From Williamsia soli (GTDB lineage Bacteria > Actinomycetota > Actinomycetes > Mycobacteriales > Mycobacteriaceae), in NCBI RefSeq assembly GCF_017377795.1, contig NZ_JAFRDR010000001.1, positions 868,001 through 932,000 of the forward strand: a stretch of 64,000 nt of DNA, read 5' to 3'. The position numbers were made by a program, and so were the translations under genes. Under the pieces are notes generated by a model. The model was not told the DNA's origin. It ran no database searches and worked only from the letters and a program-made list of their open reading frames with translations. Positions 36,689 to 45,492 of the stretch are shown piece after piece (within the stretch, counting starts at the first letter, position 1; every line of letters begins with the position of its first letter).

Positions 36689-37660
36689 ATGGACGTCGAT
36701 GAGACCCTGTCCCGGTATTCGGATCTGTGTTTCGGCACAGCGCTGACCGTCTACGTGCTGGCGATGGTCATGTTCCTGGCTGCGCTCGCGAGCAAGCGGC
36801 AGGTCGTCGAGAAGGCCGACCAACTCGTCGCCGCGGGTGGCCCCGCGCCGGTGATGACCGACGACGTCCGGACCCCGGGCAAGCTCGAGTCTTCCGGCAA
36901 GGCACCACTCGGCGACCGCCTTGCGAAGATGGCCTACGGCGTCGTCCTGCTTGCCACGGTGTTGCAGATCAGCTCGATCGCGTTGCGCGGCTTCGCAACC
37001 GGGCGCGCTCCGTGGGGCAACATGTACGAGTTCGTCTCGATCGCGTGCGCCGCGGGTATGGTGGCCGCCCTGGTGGTCTTGCGCAAGCGGGAATACCGCC
37101 CGCTGCTCGGTTTCGTGTTGCTGCCCGTGGTGGTGCTGCTGTTCGTCGCCGGCACCTACCTCTATACGAACGCGGCACCGGTGGTCCCGGCGTTGAAGTC
37201 GTACTGGCTGGCGATCCACGTCTCGATCGTCGCGGTCGGCTCCGGGGTGTTTCTCGTCTCCGGCGTGGCGAGCATCCTCTACCTGCTCAAACTGAAGTAC
37301 CCGAACCCCAGTGACAAGTTCTGGGGCCGGGTACTGCAACGGGTCCCGTCGGCGCAGACCCTCGATCGGTTGGCCTACAAGACCGTGGTGTTCGCGTTCC
37401 CGCTGTTCGGCCTCGGCGTCATCTGCGGTGCCATCTGGGCCGAAGCCGCGTGGGGCCGATTCTGGGGTTGGGATCCCAAGGAGACGGTGTCGTTCATCGC
37501 CTGGGTGATCTACGCCGCATACCTGCACGCCCGTGCGACCGCCGGATGGCGGAACACGGCCGCGGCATGGATCAACATCGCCGGTTTCGTGGCGATGTTG
37601 TTCAACCTGTTCATCATCAACCTGGTGGTGTCCGGCCTGCACTCGTACGCCGGACTGTGA
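36689..37660 (+). CDS. ccsB: Cytochrome c assembly protein CcsA/CcsB
   Basis: 323-residue haem-handling membrane protein with eight predicted helices. The tryptophan-rich WWD-type motif is WGRFWGWDPKETVSF near residue 252, with conserved His residues near 178 and 286 positioned as external haem ligands. The segment 47-75 is a hydrophilic loop typical of the actinobacterial form. It lies 40 nt after resB and completes the cytochrome c maturation set. Confidence 0.94.
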   Translation: MDVDETLSRYSDLCFGTALTVYVLAMVMFLAALASKRQVVEKADQLVAAGGPAPVMTDDVRTPGKLESSGKAPLGDRLAKMAYGVVLLATVLQISSIALRGFATGRAPWGNMYEFVSIACAAGMVAALVVLRKREYRPLLGFVLLPVVVLLFVAGTYLYTNAAPVVPALKSYWLAIHVSIVAVGSGVFLVSGVASILYLLKLKYPNPSDKFWGRVLQRVPSAQTLDRLAYKTVVFAFPLFGLGVICGAIWAEAAWGRFWGWDPKETVSFIAWVIYAAYLHARATAGWRNTAAAWINIAGFVAMLFNLFIINLVVSGLHSYAGL

Positions 37661-37672
37661 GCTCGACGGGCT

Positions 37673-38095
37673 CTACGACAACCGGTCGTTCTGCTGCTTC
37701 TTGACGACCTTGAGAAGTTCGATCACCACGTCGAGGGTGTCGGTCGAGATCGCTTCGTGCCGGAACGCGGCGAGGTGGGCGCCGGTCTCGGCTGCCATCT
37801 GTACGTACTCGCGTTGCTGCTCGACCCTCTTGAGATCCTCGTCCGGGTCGGTGAGGAAGTAGGTCACGCTGATCTCGAACGCGCGGGAGATCGCTTCGAC
37901 GGTCCGGAACGACGGCGTCTTCGCCTTCCCGGTGCGCAACTGCGAGATGTAGGCGTCGCTCAGCGTGTATCCGAGCTGGTTGGCCTTCAGCGCAATTTTC
38001 TTGCCGGTGTAGGGGATTCCGTTTTCGTCGCGAACTGTGTTGAACAGTTCGTTCAGGTGGTCGGCAAAGCTTTTTCCGTCGTGTACAGCAGCCAC
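37673..38095 (-). CDS. EspR-like XRE-family DNA-binding protein
   Basis: 140 residues. Opens FADHLNELFNTV, followed by an HTH with LSDAYISQLRTGKAKTPSF and an EISVTYFL segment, the layout of the mycobacterial nucleoid-associated regulator EspR, and a C-terminal helical dimer region. GTG 38095 is chosen because GGGAG lies 9 nt upstream; upstream codons give no family similarity. Convergent with ccsA (12 nt between stops). Two palindromes lie 66-118 bp before the start, which suggests autoregulation. Confidence 0.83.
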   Translation of the reverse strand: MAAVHDGKSFADHLNELFNTVRDENGIPYTGKKIALKANQLGYTLSDAYISQLRTGKAKTPSFRTVEAISRAFEISVTYFLTDPDEDLKRVEQQREYVQMAAETGAHLAAFRHEAISTDTLDVVIELLKVVKKQQNDRLS

Positions 38096-38160
38096 TTCTC
38101 TAACTCCCAGACCTCTGATTTGACTGCGGCGGTGTGCCACGGTCGAAGTAGATTGAGACT

Positions 38161-38213
38161 CTACCTTTAAAGGTAGCAAAGTGGCTACCGGGATGACCCA
38201 ACTTATGTTGGGT
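38161..38213. promoter_or_regulatory. Two palindromes upstream of the EspR-like gene
   Basis: CTACCTTTAAAGGTAG (38161-38176) is a perfect 16-bp palindrome; a second CTACC half-type follows at 38184-38189 (GGCTACC). ACCCAAC-TTAT-GTTGGGT (38196-38213) is a perfect 7+7 inverted repeat. Both sit in the promoter region of the minus-strand EspR-like gene, at -66 to -118 from its start codon, and are AT-rich against the background. Likely operator or nucleoid-protein sites. Confidence 0.65.
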
Positions 38214-38314
38214 TGTCAAAGTTAATCCGAAGTCGGCTTATAGTGAACTTTTTTGGCAAACTCGCCCGCCGAACATTGGACGTCGGGTCAGGGTTATCTG
38301 GACGGTTGTGCAGG

Positions 38315-38560
38315 TCAGTCGGTAGAACTGGGTCGATCGTCACCGTCTGCCCGATATTTTGGATCTTTATCGCGTGCCTTGCGGTCCAGGTCATTGAGAA
38401 ATTCGAGATCGTCATCCGGACCAACCGGTCCACGAGGCATCTGGCGACGCGTCGGACGGGTTTCACCCTCGCCGCGCCCTGCCACGGCGTCTGGGCCGAA
38501 AGCGCGCCAGGCCAGGTACGTCAGTGCCAACAGACCGATGATGGCAAGCAGGTAGATCAT
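38315..38560 (-). CDS. Small single-pass membrane protein
   Basis: 81 residues: one N-terminal hydrophobic helix (IYLLAIIGLLALTYLAWRAF) followed by a charged, disordered tail ending in DRKARDKDPKYRADGDDRP. ATG 38560 has GGAGGT 7 nt upstream, strong support for translation. Similar short proteins are common near these genes in Mycobacteriales. Function unknown. Confidence 0.75.
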   Translation of the reverse strand: MIYLLAIIGLLALTYLAWRAFGPDAVAGRGEGETRPTRRQMPRGPVGPDDDLEFLNDLDRKARDKDPKYRADGDDRPSSTD

Positions 38561-38624
38561 TGCGGCACCTCCAGAATCAAAGCCGACAAACCCAGGCTAC
38601 GGGAGCCGACGAGAGCACATACGC

Positions 38625-38659
38625 GAGCACGCCGACCGCGATGTGCGGTCGGCGTGCTC
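38625..38659. terminator. Strong hairpin after the bldC-like gene
   Basis: Perfect 15-bp stem: GAGCACGCCGACCGC (38625-38639) pairs with 38645-38659, five-base loop. It lies 45 bp past the stop of the minus-strand bldC-like gene. No T-run follows on either strand, as is usual for actinobacterial terminators. Confidence 0.75.
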
Positions 38660-38703
38660 GGTGCCAGAAAAGCGGCGCTCGATGGGTGAGAGAAGGTGCG
38701 TTC

Positions 38704-39012
38704 TCAGGCCCCGTGCGCGGGGGTGCGGCGATTGAGTAGTTCGACGACGTCGGCTTCGCGGAAGCGACGGTGACCGCCGGGCGTACGGATGGCGCCGAGC
38801 AGGCCGGAGCTGGCCCAGCGTGCGACGGTCTTCGGATTCACGTTGAACATGGCGGCGACCTGGCCAGGCGTCAGGGTGTGCTGGCTCGCTGTCTGCGGAC
38901 TGAGGGTCTGGGAACTGAGCGTCTGAGGGCTCAGCGTCTGAGGGCTCAGTGGTGAGGCGCCGGGGGCGCCGGCGCTGGGAATTCTCGGTCCAAGGGGGCT
39001 TGCAAAGGTCAT
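38704..39012 (-). CDS. bldC: BldC-like MerR-type DNA-binding protein with repeated N-terminus
   Basis: 102 residues. The C-terminal ~60 residues match BldC: LTPGQVAAMFNVNPKTVARW and IRTPGGHRRFREADVVELL. BldC is a small MerR-like protein controlling development and many promoters in Streptomyces. Here it has an extra N-terminus containing four copies of a five-residue unit (SPQTL-type), encoded by four 15-bp repeats at 38891-38950. ATG 39012 has AGGAG 5 nt upstream. Confidence 0.88.
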   Translation of the reverse strand: MTFASPLGPRIPSAGAPGASPLSPQTLSPQTLSSQTLSPQTASQHTLTPGQVAAMFNVNPKTVARWASSGLLGAIRTPGGHRRFREADVVELLNRRTPAHGA

Positions 39013-39276
39013 CGCTGCTCCTATCGAGTCTGGCCTTTCGTGCTGCGCCGTGACACCTGACGGCGTCCGTCGATGGCGCATCGTGTTGCGTGCCGCTCCT
39101 GCAGGGCTGCGGGAGACCGCGACTCATGGTTACACCCAAATGCCCAGGTATTCGAATAGTTAGCTGTTCGTAAAGGGATTGCAAAGGCGGACGTTTCGGG
39201 CTCTCCCCGTGGTCGAAGTAAGGTCATGGGCGTGAGCGGACACGAGGTCGGTCCCTCGAGGCATGAGTGAGAAGGC

Positions 39277-39705
39277 ATGAACCCAGAAGGCGTGAATCCG
39301 GAAGGCGAGAAACCAGTGGCCAAGAAATCATCGGCGAAGAAGCAGGCTCCGGCGGCGCCTGTCGCGCCGTCACCGGGAGCCGGCCGTCGACTCGCGGCGG
39401 ACTTGGCGTTGTTCACAGGAGCGCGGATCGCTCTGGTCATAGCCCTGGCGGCCGGCATCTACCTGCTCGGGAAGGTCGTGGGCATCGATGTGCCGGTCCT
39501 CGTCGCCGCATTCTTCGCGGTGATCATCGCGCTGCCTCTGGGGATGGTGCTCTTCAAAGGCCTGCGTGATCGCGTGAACCTCGGCATCGCCACCGTGGAC
39601 GCCGGCCGCAAGGCGCAGCGCGAGAACCTCACCGCGCGGTTGCGCGGACAGGACTCATCCACGCCCGAGGGCAACGACGAGACCAAGGGTTCTGGCAAGT
39701 CATGA
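39277..39705 (+). CDS. DUF4229-type membrane protein
   Basis: 142 residues: basic, Ala/Pro-rich N-terminus, then [20 protein letters not shown] and a second helix ([20 protein letters not shown]), then [20 protein letters not shown] and a charged tail. This two-helix arrangement fits DUF4229. Function unknown. Its stop overlaps the cysK2 start (ATGA). The 264 bp upstream hold no gene; they contain the promoter regions of this gene and of bldC, which are divergent. Confidence 0.78.
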   Translation: MNPEGVNPEGEKPVAKKSSAKKQAPAAPVAPSPGAGRRLAADLALFTGARIALVIALAAGIYLLGKVVGIDVPVLVAAFFAVIIALPLGMVLFKGLRDRVNLGIATVDAGRKAQRENLTARLRGQDSSTPEGNDETKGSGKS

Positions 39706-40859
39706 CAGCCAGGGGCGGGCCGGTGGACACAGCAGGAGCACCTCGCACACTCGATGTGGATCACCGGTTCGACCGCGGCTGGGTGGACAACGCGGTCCGC
39801 CTGATCGACGCCGACGCCACCCGAAGCGCAGATACGCATCTGTTGCGGTACCCACTGCCCGACTGGTCGCGGTGGGACACCGACGCGGGCGAGACCGGCA
39901 TCTCGCTGTACTTGAAAGACGAGAGCACCCACATCACGGGATCGCTCAAACATCGCCTCGCGCGGTCCCTGTTCCTCTACGCCCTGTGCAACGGCTGGAT
40001 TCTGAAGGGGACCACGGTCATCGAGGCCTCGTCGGGGTCGACCGCGGTGTCCGAGGCGTACTTCGCCCAGTTGATCGGGGTGCCGTTCATCGCTGTGATG
40101 CCGCGAACCACGTCGCCGGCGAAAATAGCGCTGATCGAGCGTCGCGGCGGTCGCTGCCACTTCGTCGACCGCTCGGACGAGGTGTACTCGGAGGCTCAGC
40201 GGCTCGCCGACGAAACGGGCGGGCACTTCATCGACCAGTTCACGATGGCCGAACGGGCCACCGACTGGCGCGGCAACAACAACATCGCCGAATCGATCTT
40301 CACGCAGCTCGCACAGGAGGAGTTCCCGGTGCCCACCTGGGTCGTCGTCGGTGCGGGCACCGGTGGCACCTCCGCGACGATCGGGCGTTTCATCCGATAC
40401 CGCAGGCACGAGACCTGGCTGTGCGTGGTCGACCCGGAGAATTCGGCTTTCTTCCCGGCCTACCGGGACGGAGATCCCGATGCCGGTTCGGACACGGGGT
40501 CACGTATCGAGGGCATCGGCAGGCCGCGCGTCGAACCATCCTTCATCTCGCAGGTCATCGACCGCATGATGTCGGTCCCCGACGACGCCAGTATTGCGAC
40601 CGCGCGCCGGGCCGGCGAGACCCTCGGCAGACGGGTCGGCGGCTCAACAGGCACCAACCTGTGGGGCGCGCTGCGGCTGATCGCCGAGATGCGGGCGCAG
40701 CGTCGACCGGGCAGTGTTGTCACACTGTTGTGCGACGGCGGCGATCGCTACTCCGGAACGTATTACAACGATGAGTGGGTCGCCGGTAAAGGCCTGGACC
40801 TCGGTCGTGCAGAGGGGATGCTGGATGAGTTCTTCACCACCGGAGAGTGGAGTGAGTGA
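39702..40859 (+). CDS. cysK2: CysK2-type S-sulfocysteine synthase (PLP enzyme)
   Basis: 385-residue fold-type II PLP enzyme close to M. tuberculosis CysK2, which makes S-sulfocysteine from O-phosphoserine and thiosulfate. Signature stretches are [31 protein letters not shown] with the cofactor lysine at residue 83, [35 protein letters not shown] and [15 protein letters not shown]. The substrate loop [10 protein letters not shown] follows. Probably acts in redox signalling or sulfur assimilation. Overlaps DUF4229 by 4 nt and the ABC ATPase gene by 8 nt. Confidence 0.9.
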   Translation: MTARGGPVDTAGAPRTLDVDHRFDRGWVDNAVRLIDADATRSADTHLLRYPLPDWSRWDTDAGETGISLYLKDESTHITGSLKHRLARSLFLYALCNGWILKGTTVIEASSGSTAVSEAYFAQLIGVPFIAVMPRTTSPAKIALIERRGGRCHFVDRSDEVYSEAQRLADETGGHFIDQFTMAERATDWRGNNNIAESIFTQLAQEEFPVPTWVVVGAGTGGTSATIGRFIRYRRHETWLCVVDPENSAFFPAYRDGDPDAGSDTGSRIEGIGRPRVEPSFISQVIDRMMSVPDDASIATARRAGETLGRRVGGSTGTNLWGALRLIAEMRAQRRPGSVVTLLCDGGDRYSGTYYNDEWVAGKGLDLGRAEGMLDEFFTTGEWSE

Positions 40860-41571
40860 ACAGGCGCAGACCGTCGGGGCGCACGCGGCCGGCGCCGGTC
40901 CCATGGTCGAGGCGGTCGATCTGGTGCGCGGGTACCAGATGGGCGAGCAGCGCGTCCGCGCGCTCGACGGCCTGAACCTGACGCTGCAGGCCCGGCAGTT
41001 CGTCTCGATCGTCGGACCGTCCGGGGCGGGTAAGAGCACGCTGCTGCACGTGCTCGGTGCGCTCGACGTGCCGGATTCGGGCTCCATCGTCGTAGACGGA
41101 CTCGACCTCGGGTCGCTGTCCGAAGAGCAGCAGTCCGAGTTCCGCCGACATCGGGTCGGATTCATCTTCCAGTTCTTCAACCTGATCCCCACCATGTCGG
41201 CGTGGGAGAACGTGGCCCTGCCGCGATTGCTGGACGGAAAGTCGTTGCGGTCGGCCAAATCCGAGGCCATCGCACTGCTCGATCGGGTGGGGCTGGGCGA
41301 CCGGGAGAAACACCGTCCGTCGGAGCTGTCCGGTGGACAGATGCAGCGGGTGGCGATTGCCCGCTCACTGATCATGAGTCCGCGGATCGTGCTCGCCGAC
41401 GAACCGACCGGCAACCTCGATTCCCATACGGGCGAATCGATCCTGGAGCTGTTGACCGAGGTGAGCCGCGAAGGCGACGGCAGGCTCGTGGTGATGGTCA
41501 CGCACGACAACAAGGCGGCCGCACACGCCGATCGGACGATCACCGTGCGGGACGGGAAGATCGAGGAGTGA
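40852..41571 (+). CDS. MacB/LolD-type ABC transporter ATPase
   Basis: 239-residue nucleotide-binding protein with Walker [10 protein letters not shown] (about residue 57), [19 protein letters not shown], signature [15 protein letters not shown], Walker [12 protein letters not shown] and H-loop MVTHDN. The FxFNL motif and size are those of the MacB/LolD/FtsE exporter ATPases. GTG 40852 has GGAG 6 nt upstream and overlaps the end of cysK2; an ATG at 40825 would give nine more residues. Partner permease follows. Confidence 0.9.
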   Translation: MSEQAQTVGAHAAGAGPMVEAVDLVRGYQMGEQRVRALDGLNLTLQARQFVSIVGPSGAGKSTLLHVLGALDVPDSGSIVVDGLDLGSLSEEQQSEFRRHRVGFIFQFFNLIPTMSAWENVALPRLLDGKSLRSAKSEAIALLDRVGLGDREKHRPSELSGGQMQRVAIARSLIMSPRIVLADEPTGNLDSHTGESILELLTEVSREGDGRLVVMVTHDNKAAAHADRTITVRDGKIEE

Positions 41572-44108
41572 ACCTGCCACGGCCACTGGGATCGCTCGGT
41601 GCGGGGTTCACCAGGATCAGGCTCGTCAACATCCGCGAACTGCTCGGTCATCGTCTGCGGGTCACCACCTCGCTGCTCGTCGTGGTCGTCTCTTCTGCGC
41701 TGCTGGTGGCGGTGCTGGGCACCTACGGCTCGCTGACGTCGTCGGTGCAGAAGCTCAGCGCGACCATCTCCGGTACGGCCGACCTCGAGATCGCCGGCAT
41801 CGTCGACTCCGGGGTCAGCGACGAGCTGCTGGGCGAGATCCGTCGGGACGTCCCTGCGGCGAGAAGCGTTGTGCCGCTGATCAACAGCCCCGTATTCGTC
41901 GACGGTGAGCGAACCACGGTGCTCGGCAGCGACAACAACATCACCGCCATCAGCGGCGGCCTGCGCGATGCGGTGTCGGAGGCGGCGGGCGGCGAAGGGG
42001 CCGATCTCACCACGCTGATGTCGGGCATCAGTGTCGGCAAGGCCACCGGATTGCAAAAGGGGCAACAGGTTTCGATCAACGGGGTCGATACCACGGTCAC
42101 CATGGTGATCGACGCCCCTGAGGCAGACACCATCAATGGTGGCCGGTTCATCTTCGCCTACCTCGGATTGGCGCAGGAATTGACCGCCCACGAGGGCAGC
42201 GTCGACTCGATCCTGGTGACCAAAGAACCCGGGACCACCACCGACCAGTTGCGGGAGCAGCTGAACTCTGTGGTCGATGGCCGCGCCGTCGTCGTCAATC
42301 CCGATTTTCGGGCCAAACAAGCGGAGACCGCGAGCTCGGTGACGCGGAACTCGACGTTGCTGGTCTCGCTCATCTCCCTGGTCATCGCAGGGTTCCTGGT
42401 GTTCAACACCATGAACATGGCCGTGGCATCGCGGCGGTCGTCCATCGCGATGATCCGCGCGCTCGGTGGCAGACGCGGTCCGCTGGTCGCCGATCTGATC
42501 GGGGAGGCCGCGTTGTTCGGTCTGGTGGGTGGCCTGATCGGGGTGCCCGTGGGCGTCCTGGCGGGCCGCTGGGCGATCGGGCAGCTACCGGACGCCTTGT
42601 CGTCGTACGGCGCCACGGTCGAGTTCGCACTGCCGGTCTATGCCGCCCCTGCCGCGGTCATCGCGTGCGTGCTGGCCTGTTGCGGCGCGAGCGTGCTGGC
42701 CGCTCGGTCGGTGTTCACGGTGTCGCCGATCGAGGCGATGTCCAGTAGCGCGGCCGCCGACGCGCGGCCGGGGCGCGGGGTCGCGGTGAAGGTCTGCGCG
42801 GTCCTGGGTATCGCGCTGATCGTCCTCGGCTGGATCATGGCGAACACGATCAAGGGGCAGGTCGTCGCGACCGCCGGCATCGTGTTCTGTATCGGCATGC
42901 TGCTGGTCGCCTTTGCCATCACGAAACCTCTAGTCGCCGCAGTCAGTGCATTGGCCGGCCGGCTCGGTGGGCCCGGCACCCTCAGCGCCGTCAACACCGA
43001 ACGGGCGCCGCGTCGGGCGTGGGCGACCCTGATGACGGTTGCCGTCGCGATCACGGTGGGACTGTGCACCTCTGGTGTCATGAACAACCTGGTGTCGTCG
43101 ATCACCGCTTCGTTGGACGGGCTCGCCGACACCGACTTCTACGTGTCGTCGCAGGAGAAGTCGTCGATACCCGACGGCCCGATCATCGATCCGGCGGTCA
43201 CGGCCGCGGTTGCTCGGGTACCCGGGGTCGAGCGGGTGGTCGGCGGACAGTGGGCATCGATCAACGTCGGTGAGTCCCGGGTGATGTTCCAGGGCTTGAG
43301 TCCCGGTACCACGGCACCGTTCATCCGTAAGGGCTCACCGGAAGTGATCGATGAAGTGCTCGCCGGTCGCGGCATCATCATGTCGCGAACCCTGGCGAGC
43401 AACCTCGGGGTCACCACCGGTGACGACGTCGAGATCGCCTCTCCCACCGGCTATCACACGCTGCCCGTGCTGCAGCTGGTCGACTACGTCACCGTCAACT
43501 CCGGCACCGCCGCGATCTCCCACGAGCTGCTGTCGGAGTGGTTCAACCGGCCGGGCGACACCTACTTACAGGTGACGGCAGCGCCTGGCGTCGACAAGGA
43601 GCAGCTGCGGGGCGCACTCGAAGCGGCCGCCGCGGGGGCCACGACGATGCCCATCAACGTGTACACCGGCCAGGAGGGCCTCGACGCCACCAAGGCATCG
43701 GTCGAACAGTCCGGTGCGTTCGCCATCGCCATTCAGTGGATCGTCGCGGTGGTCGCGGCCATTGCCCTGCTGAACACGTTGCTGCTGTCGGTGATCGAGC
43801 GCAAACGCGAGTTGGGTGTGCTGCGCGCGATGGGGGCGTCGCGAAAGTTCGTGCAGCGGATGGTGCTTGCGGAAGCGGCGGCGGTGGCTGCGATCGGGTC
43901 TCTGCTCGGGGTCGTGATGGGCACGGGGCTGCACATCGTCGGCAACAAGATCCTCACGCAGACCACGTCGGTGCAGGTGCAGTATTCGCCGCAACTGGTG
44001 ATCGGTCTGTATGTCGTCACAGCTTTTGCCCTCTGTTTCGCCGGAGCCTTCTTCCCCGCCGCCCGCGCCGGCCGGATGAACATCAGCGAAGCAATCCTCA
44101 CCGAGTAA
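41568..44108 (+). CDS. FtsX/MacB-type ABC transporter permease
   Basis: 846-residue permease with two FtsX-like repeats: helix, large extracytoplasmic loop and three helices (MASRRSSIAMIRALGG-type segment near residue 285 and IERKRELGVLRAMGASRKF near residue 745). GTG 41568 overlaps the ATPase stop. It likely exports a lipid, peptide or releases a lipoprotein. No periplasmic adaptor gene is adjacent, which is normal for actinobacteria. Confidence 0.9.
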   Translation: MNLPRPLGSLGAGFTRIRLVNIRELLGHRLRVTTSLLVVVVSSALLVAVLGTYGSLTSSVQKLSATISGTADLEIAGIVDSGVSDELLGEIRRDVPAARSVVPLINSPVFVDGERTTVLGSDNNITAISGGLRDAVSEAAGGEGADLTTLMSGISVGKATGLQKGQQVSINGVDTTVTMVIDAPEADTINGGRFIFAYLGLAQELTAHEGSVDSILVTKEPGTTTDQLREQLNSVVDGRAVVVNPDFRAKQAETASSVTRNSTLLVSLISLVIAGFLVFNTMNMAVASRRSSIAMIRALGGRRGPLVADLIGEAALFGLVGGLIGVPVGVLAGRWAIGQLPDALSSYGATVEFALPVYAAPAAVIACVLACCGASVLAARSVFTVSPIEAMSSSAAADARPGRGVAVKVCAVLGIALIVLGWIMANTIKGQVVATAGIVFCIGMLLVAFAITKPLVAAVSALAGRLGGPGTLSAVNTERAPRRAWATLMTVAVAITVGLCTSGVMNNLVSSITASLDGLADTDFYVSSQEKSSIPDGPIIDPAVTAAVARVPGVERVVGGQWASINVGESRVMFQGLSPGTTAPFIRKGSPEVIDEVLAGRGIIMSRTLASNLGVTTGDDVEIASPTGYHTLPVLQLVDYVTVNSGTAAISHELLSEWFNRPGDTYLQVTAAPGVDKEQLRGALEAAAAGATTMPINVYTGQEGLDATKASVEQSGAFAIAIQWIVAVVAAIALLNTLLLSVIERKRELGVLRAMGASRKFVQRMVLAEAAAVAAIGSLLGVVMGTGLHIVGNKILTQTTSVQVQYSPQLVIGLYVVTAFALCFAGAFFPAARAGRMNISEAILTE

Positions 44109-44115
44109 TCCCGAT

Positions 44116-44186
44116 CCCCCGAAAGTGGGCCCTTTTGGTGAACGAAACCCCAGGTCGGCTCCGCCAGAACAGCACATCTTCGGGGG
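44116..44186. repeat. Palindromic repeat, family B (copy 3), 5' flank of DUF559-type gene 1
   Basis: Left arm from CCCCCGAAAGTGGGCCCTTT (44116) pairs imperfectly with the segment ending TCTTCGGGGG (44186); the loop holds AAACCCCAGG, the complement of the family hallmark. It lies between the ABC permease stop and the DUF559-type gene. Confidence 0.8.
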
Positions 44187-44192
44187 TCGGGG

Positions 44193-44202
44193 CTGTGGAT
44201 AA
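44193..44202 (-). promoter_or_regulatory. DnaA-box-like motif upstream of DUF559-type gene 1
   Basis: CTGTGGATAA, the complement of TTATCCACAG; the core TTATCCACA equals the classical DnaA-box consensus. It ends 50 bp before the start codon at 44253. The same motif ends 51 bp before the starts of the other two DUF559-type genes. Confidence 0.6.
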
Positions 44203-44252
44203 CCCGATTATCGCTGGCCTGTCGTCTTCGGCGGTCCGGTCAGAATCGCCCT

Positions 44253-45122
44253 ATGGGGGATTTTCCGACGGGTCCGTTGCGGGTGGAAATGTTGTTGGCG
44301 ATCATGTCGCGCTATCAGTTGCGCGAGAACTACCGTCTGCTTTTTCGCGGCGTATGGGTTCGAAAGGACCAGATAGTCGACTTCACGATGTCGAGCTACG
44401 CGGCCGGCCTGGCGTACCCGGGCAGCGACGTCAACTTGCCTGGGATCCTCTGCGGGTGGTCAGCTGCTGACCTCTGGGGTAACGCGTACCGTCCGGCCGA
44501 TGCACTTCCCGAGGTCATCGTCCCCATTGATGGACGACGGTTCCGTGGAGTGACTGTGAGGCGGGTGCAACTCGAAGCGGACGAGTACACGGTGCTCGGC
44601 GACTCACTCGTGACGACTCTTCCGCGAACCGCGATCGACCTCGGGCGCTTCAATTCTCGAGATGACGCAGTGTCCGCCCTCGACTCGATGATCCGCGCAC
44701 ACCCCTCTCTCGTCGATGATGTCGAGCGCGTGCTGAAGCGGTGGGAACGGCACTGGGGGATCGGTAAAGCTATCACCGCGCTGAAACTCGCAGATCCGCT
44801 GTCGGAATCTCCGTGGGAGACACGGGTGAGGTTGATCCTCGTCGACGAGGACTTTCATGGATTTACCCTGCAGTACGAGGTGATGTGCGGTAGATATCGG
44901 CTTGACGCGGCATGGCCGCATCTCAAGGTGGCTGTCGAATACGACGGAGAGCACCATCGATCTGCCCAGCAGCATGCCCGTGACCTCGAACGCTGGAATC
45001 GCTTGCGCGCTGAGGGCTGGGTCGTGGTCACGGTGACCGCCTCGAATATCCGACGAGGGCGCGACGAGTTCGTTGCTCAACTGCGTCGAGAACTGCTACT
45101 TCGCGGCTGGCTACCCCGATGA
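44253..45122 (+). CDS. DUF559-type (PD-(D/E)XK-like) protein with AbiEi-like N-terminus, gene 1
   Basis: 289 residues. The N-terminal part (about 10-130) resembles AbiEi-type antitoxin/HTH regions (RENYRLLFRGVWV, TLPRTAIDLGRF). The C-terminal part (about 185-285) is a Vsr/DUF559-like nuclease fold: ESPWETRVRLILVDE, YRLDAAWPHLKVAVEYDGE and ERWNRLRAEGWVVVTVT. The D...EYDG residues are placed like the acidic catalytic set of this fold. Starts MGDFP, like gene 3. Its last codons and stop (CCCCGATGA) are part of a family B palindrome. Biological role unknown. Confidence 0.82.
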   Translation: MGDFPTGPLRVEMLLAIMSRYQLRENYRLLFRGVWVRKDQIVDFTMSSYAAGLAYPGSDVNLPGILCGWSAADLWGNAYRPADALPEVIVPIDGRRFRGVTVRRVQLEADEYTVLGDSLVTTLPRTAIDLGRFNSRDDAVSALDSMIRAHPSLVDDVERVLKRWERHWGIGKAITALKLADPLSESPWETRVRLILVDEDFHGFTLQYEVMCGRYRLDAAWPHLKVAVEYDGEHHRSAQQHARDLERWNRLRAEGWVVVTVTASNIRRGRDEFVAQLRRELLLRGWLPR

Positions 45123-45182
45123 TGGGTTGTTGGCGTCGTCGACCTGGGGTTTTGTTCGCCAAAAGGGCCCACTTTCGGAGGG
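45116..45182. repeat. Palindromic repeat, family B (copy 4), 3' flank of DUF559-type gene 1
   Basis: The left arm CCCGATGATGGGTTGTTGGC begins inside the last codons of the DUF559-type gene. The right arm (GCCAAAAGGGCCCACTTTCGG region, ending 45182 at CGGAG) pairs with it imperfectly. The loop CCTGGGGTTTTG is the family hallmark. Confidence 0.8.
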
Positions 45183-45194
45183 CGGGGGATAGCT

Positions 45195-45239
45195 GTGTCA
45201 ATAAATGTTGACAGGGAATCGGTGTCAGGGTAACTTGAC
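45195..45239 (+). promoter_or_regulatory. Promoter with two overlapping 18-bp inverted repeats
   Basis: -35 TTGACA (45207-45212) and -10 TAACTT (45230-45235) are separated by 17 bp, so transcription should start close to 45242, next to the GTG at 45244 (leaderless or nearly so). TGTCAA-N6-TTGACA (45195-45212) covers the -35, and TGTCA-N8-TGACA (45222-45239) covers the -10. The paired dyads, 27 bp apart, look like an operator for the HTH protein encoded next. Confidence 0.75.
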
Positions 45240-45243
45240 AATC

Positions 45244-45459
45244 GTGCAAGACGAACAGAACGACATCACCACCGCAGTTGCAGATCGGGATCCGGCGAAG
45301 GGGCTGGCCGCGGTCAGGGCGCTGCGAACACTGGCGGACCGTCTCGAAGACGTGCAGGTCGCACATGCCCGACAACAGGGTTGGAGCTGGCAGGCCATCG
45401 CCGACGTCCTCCAGGTGAGTCGACAAGCCGTGCACCAAAAGCATTCACGCGGCGAGTAA
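45244..45459 (+). CDS. Small HTH DNA-binding protein
   Basis: 71 residues: an acidic N-terminal helix (AAVRALRTLADRLEDVQ) and a C-terminal helix-turn-helix, WSWQAIADVLQVSRQAVHQK. GTG 45244 is chosen from the promoter position; no good ribosome binding site is visible, fitting leaderless translation. It is followed 33 nt later by the Clp-N protein gene, a pairing seen in other actinobacteria. Probably a local autoregulator. Confidence 0.78.
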   Translation: MQDEQNDITTAVADRDPAKGLAAVRALRTLADRLEDVQVAHARQQGWSWQAIADVLQVSRQAVHQKHSRGE

Positions 45460-45492
45460 CAACCCGCCGCTCATACACGGAAGCGGGACAAC

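Noticed and set aside
44116-45182. Family B copies around gene 1 as terminal inverted repeats of an insertion sequence
   Set aside because: No transposase motif, copies are internally palindromic and imperfect, and no target-site duplication is visible.
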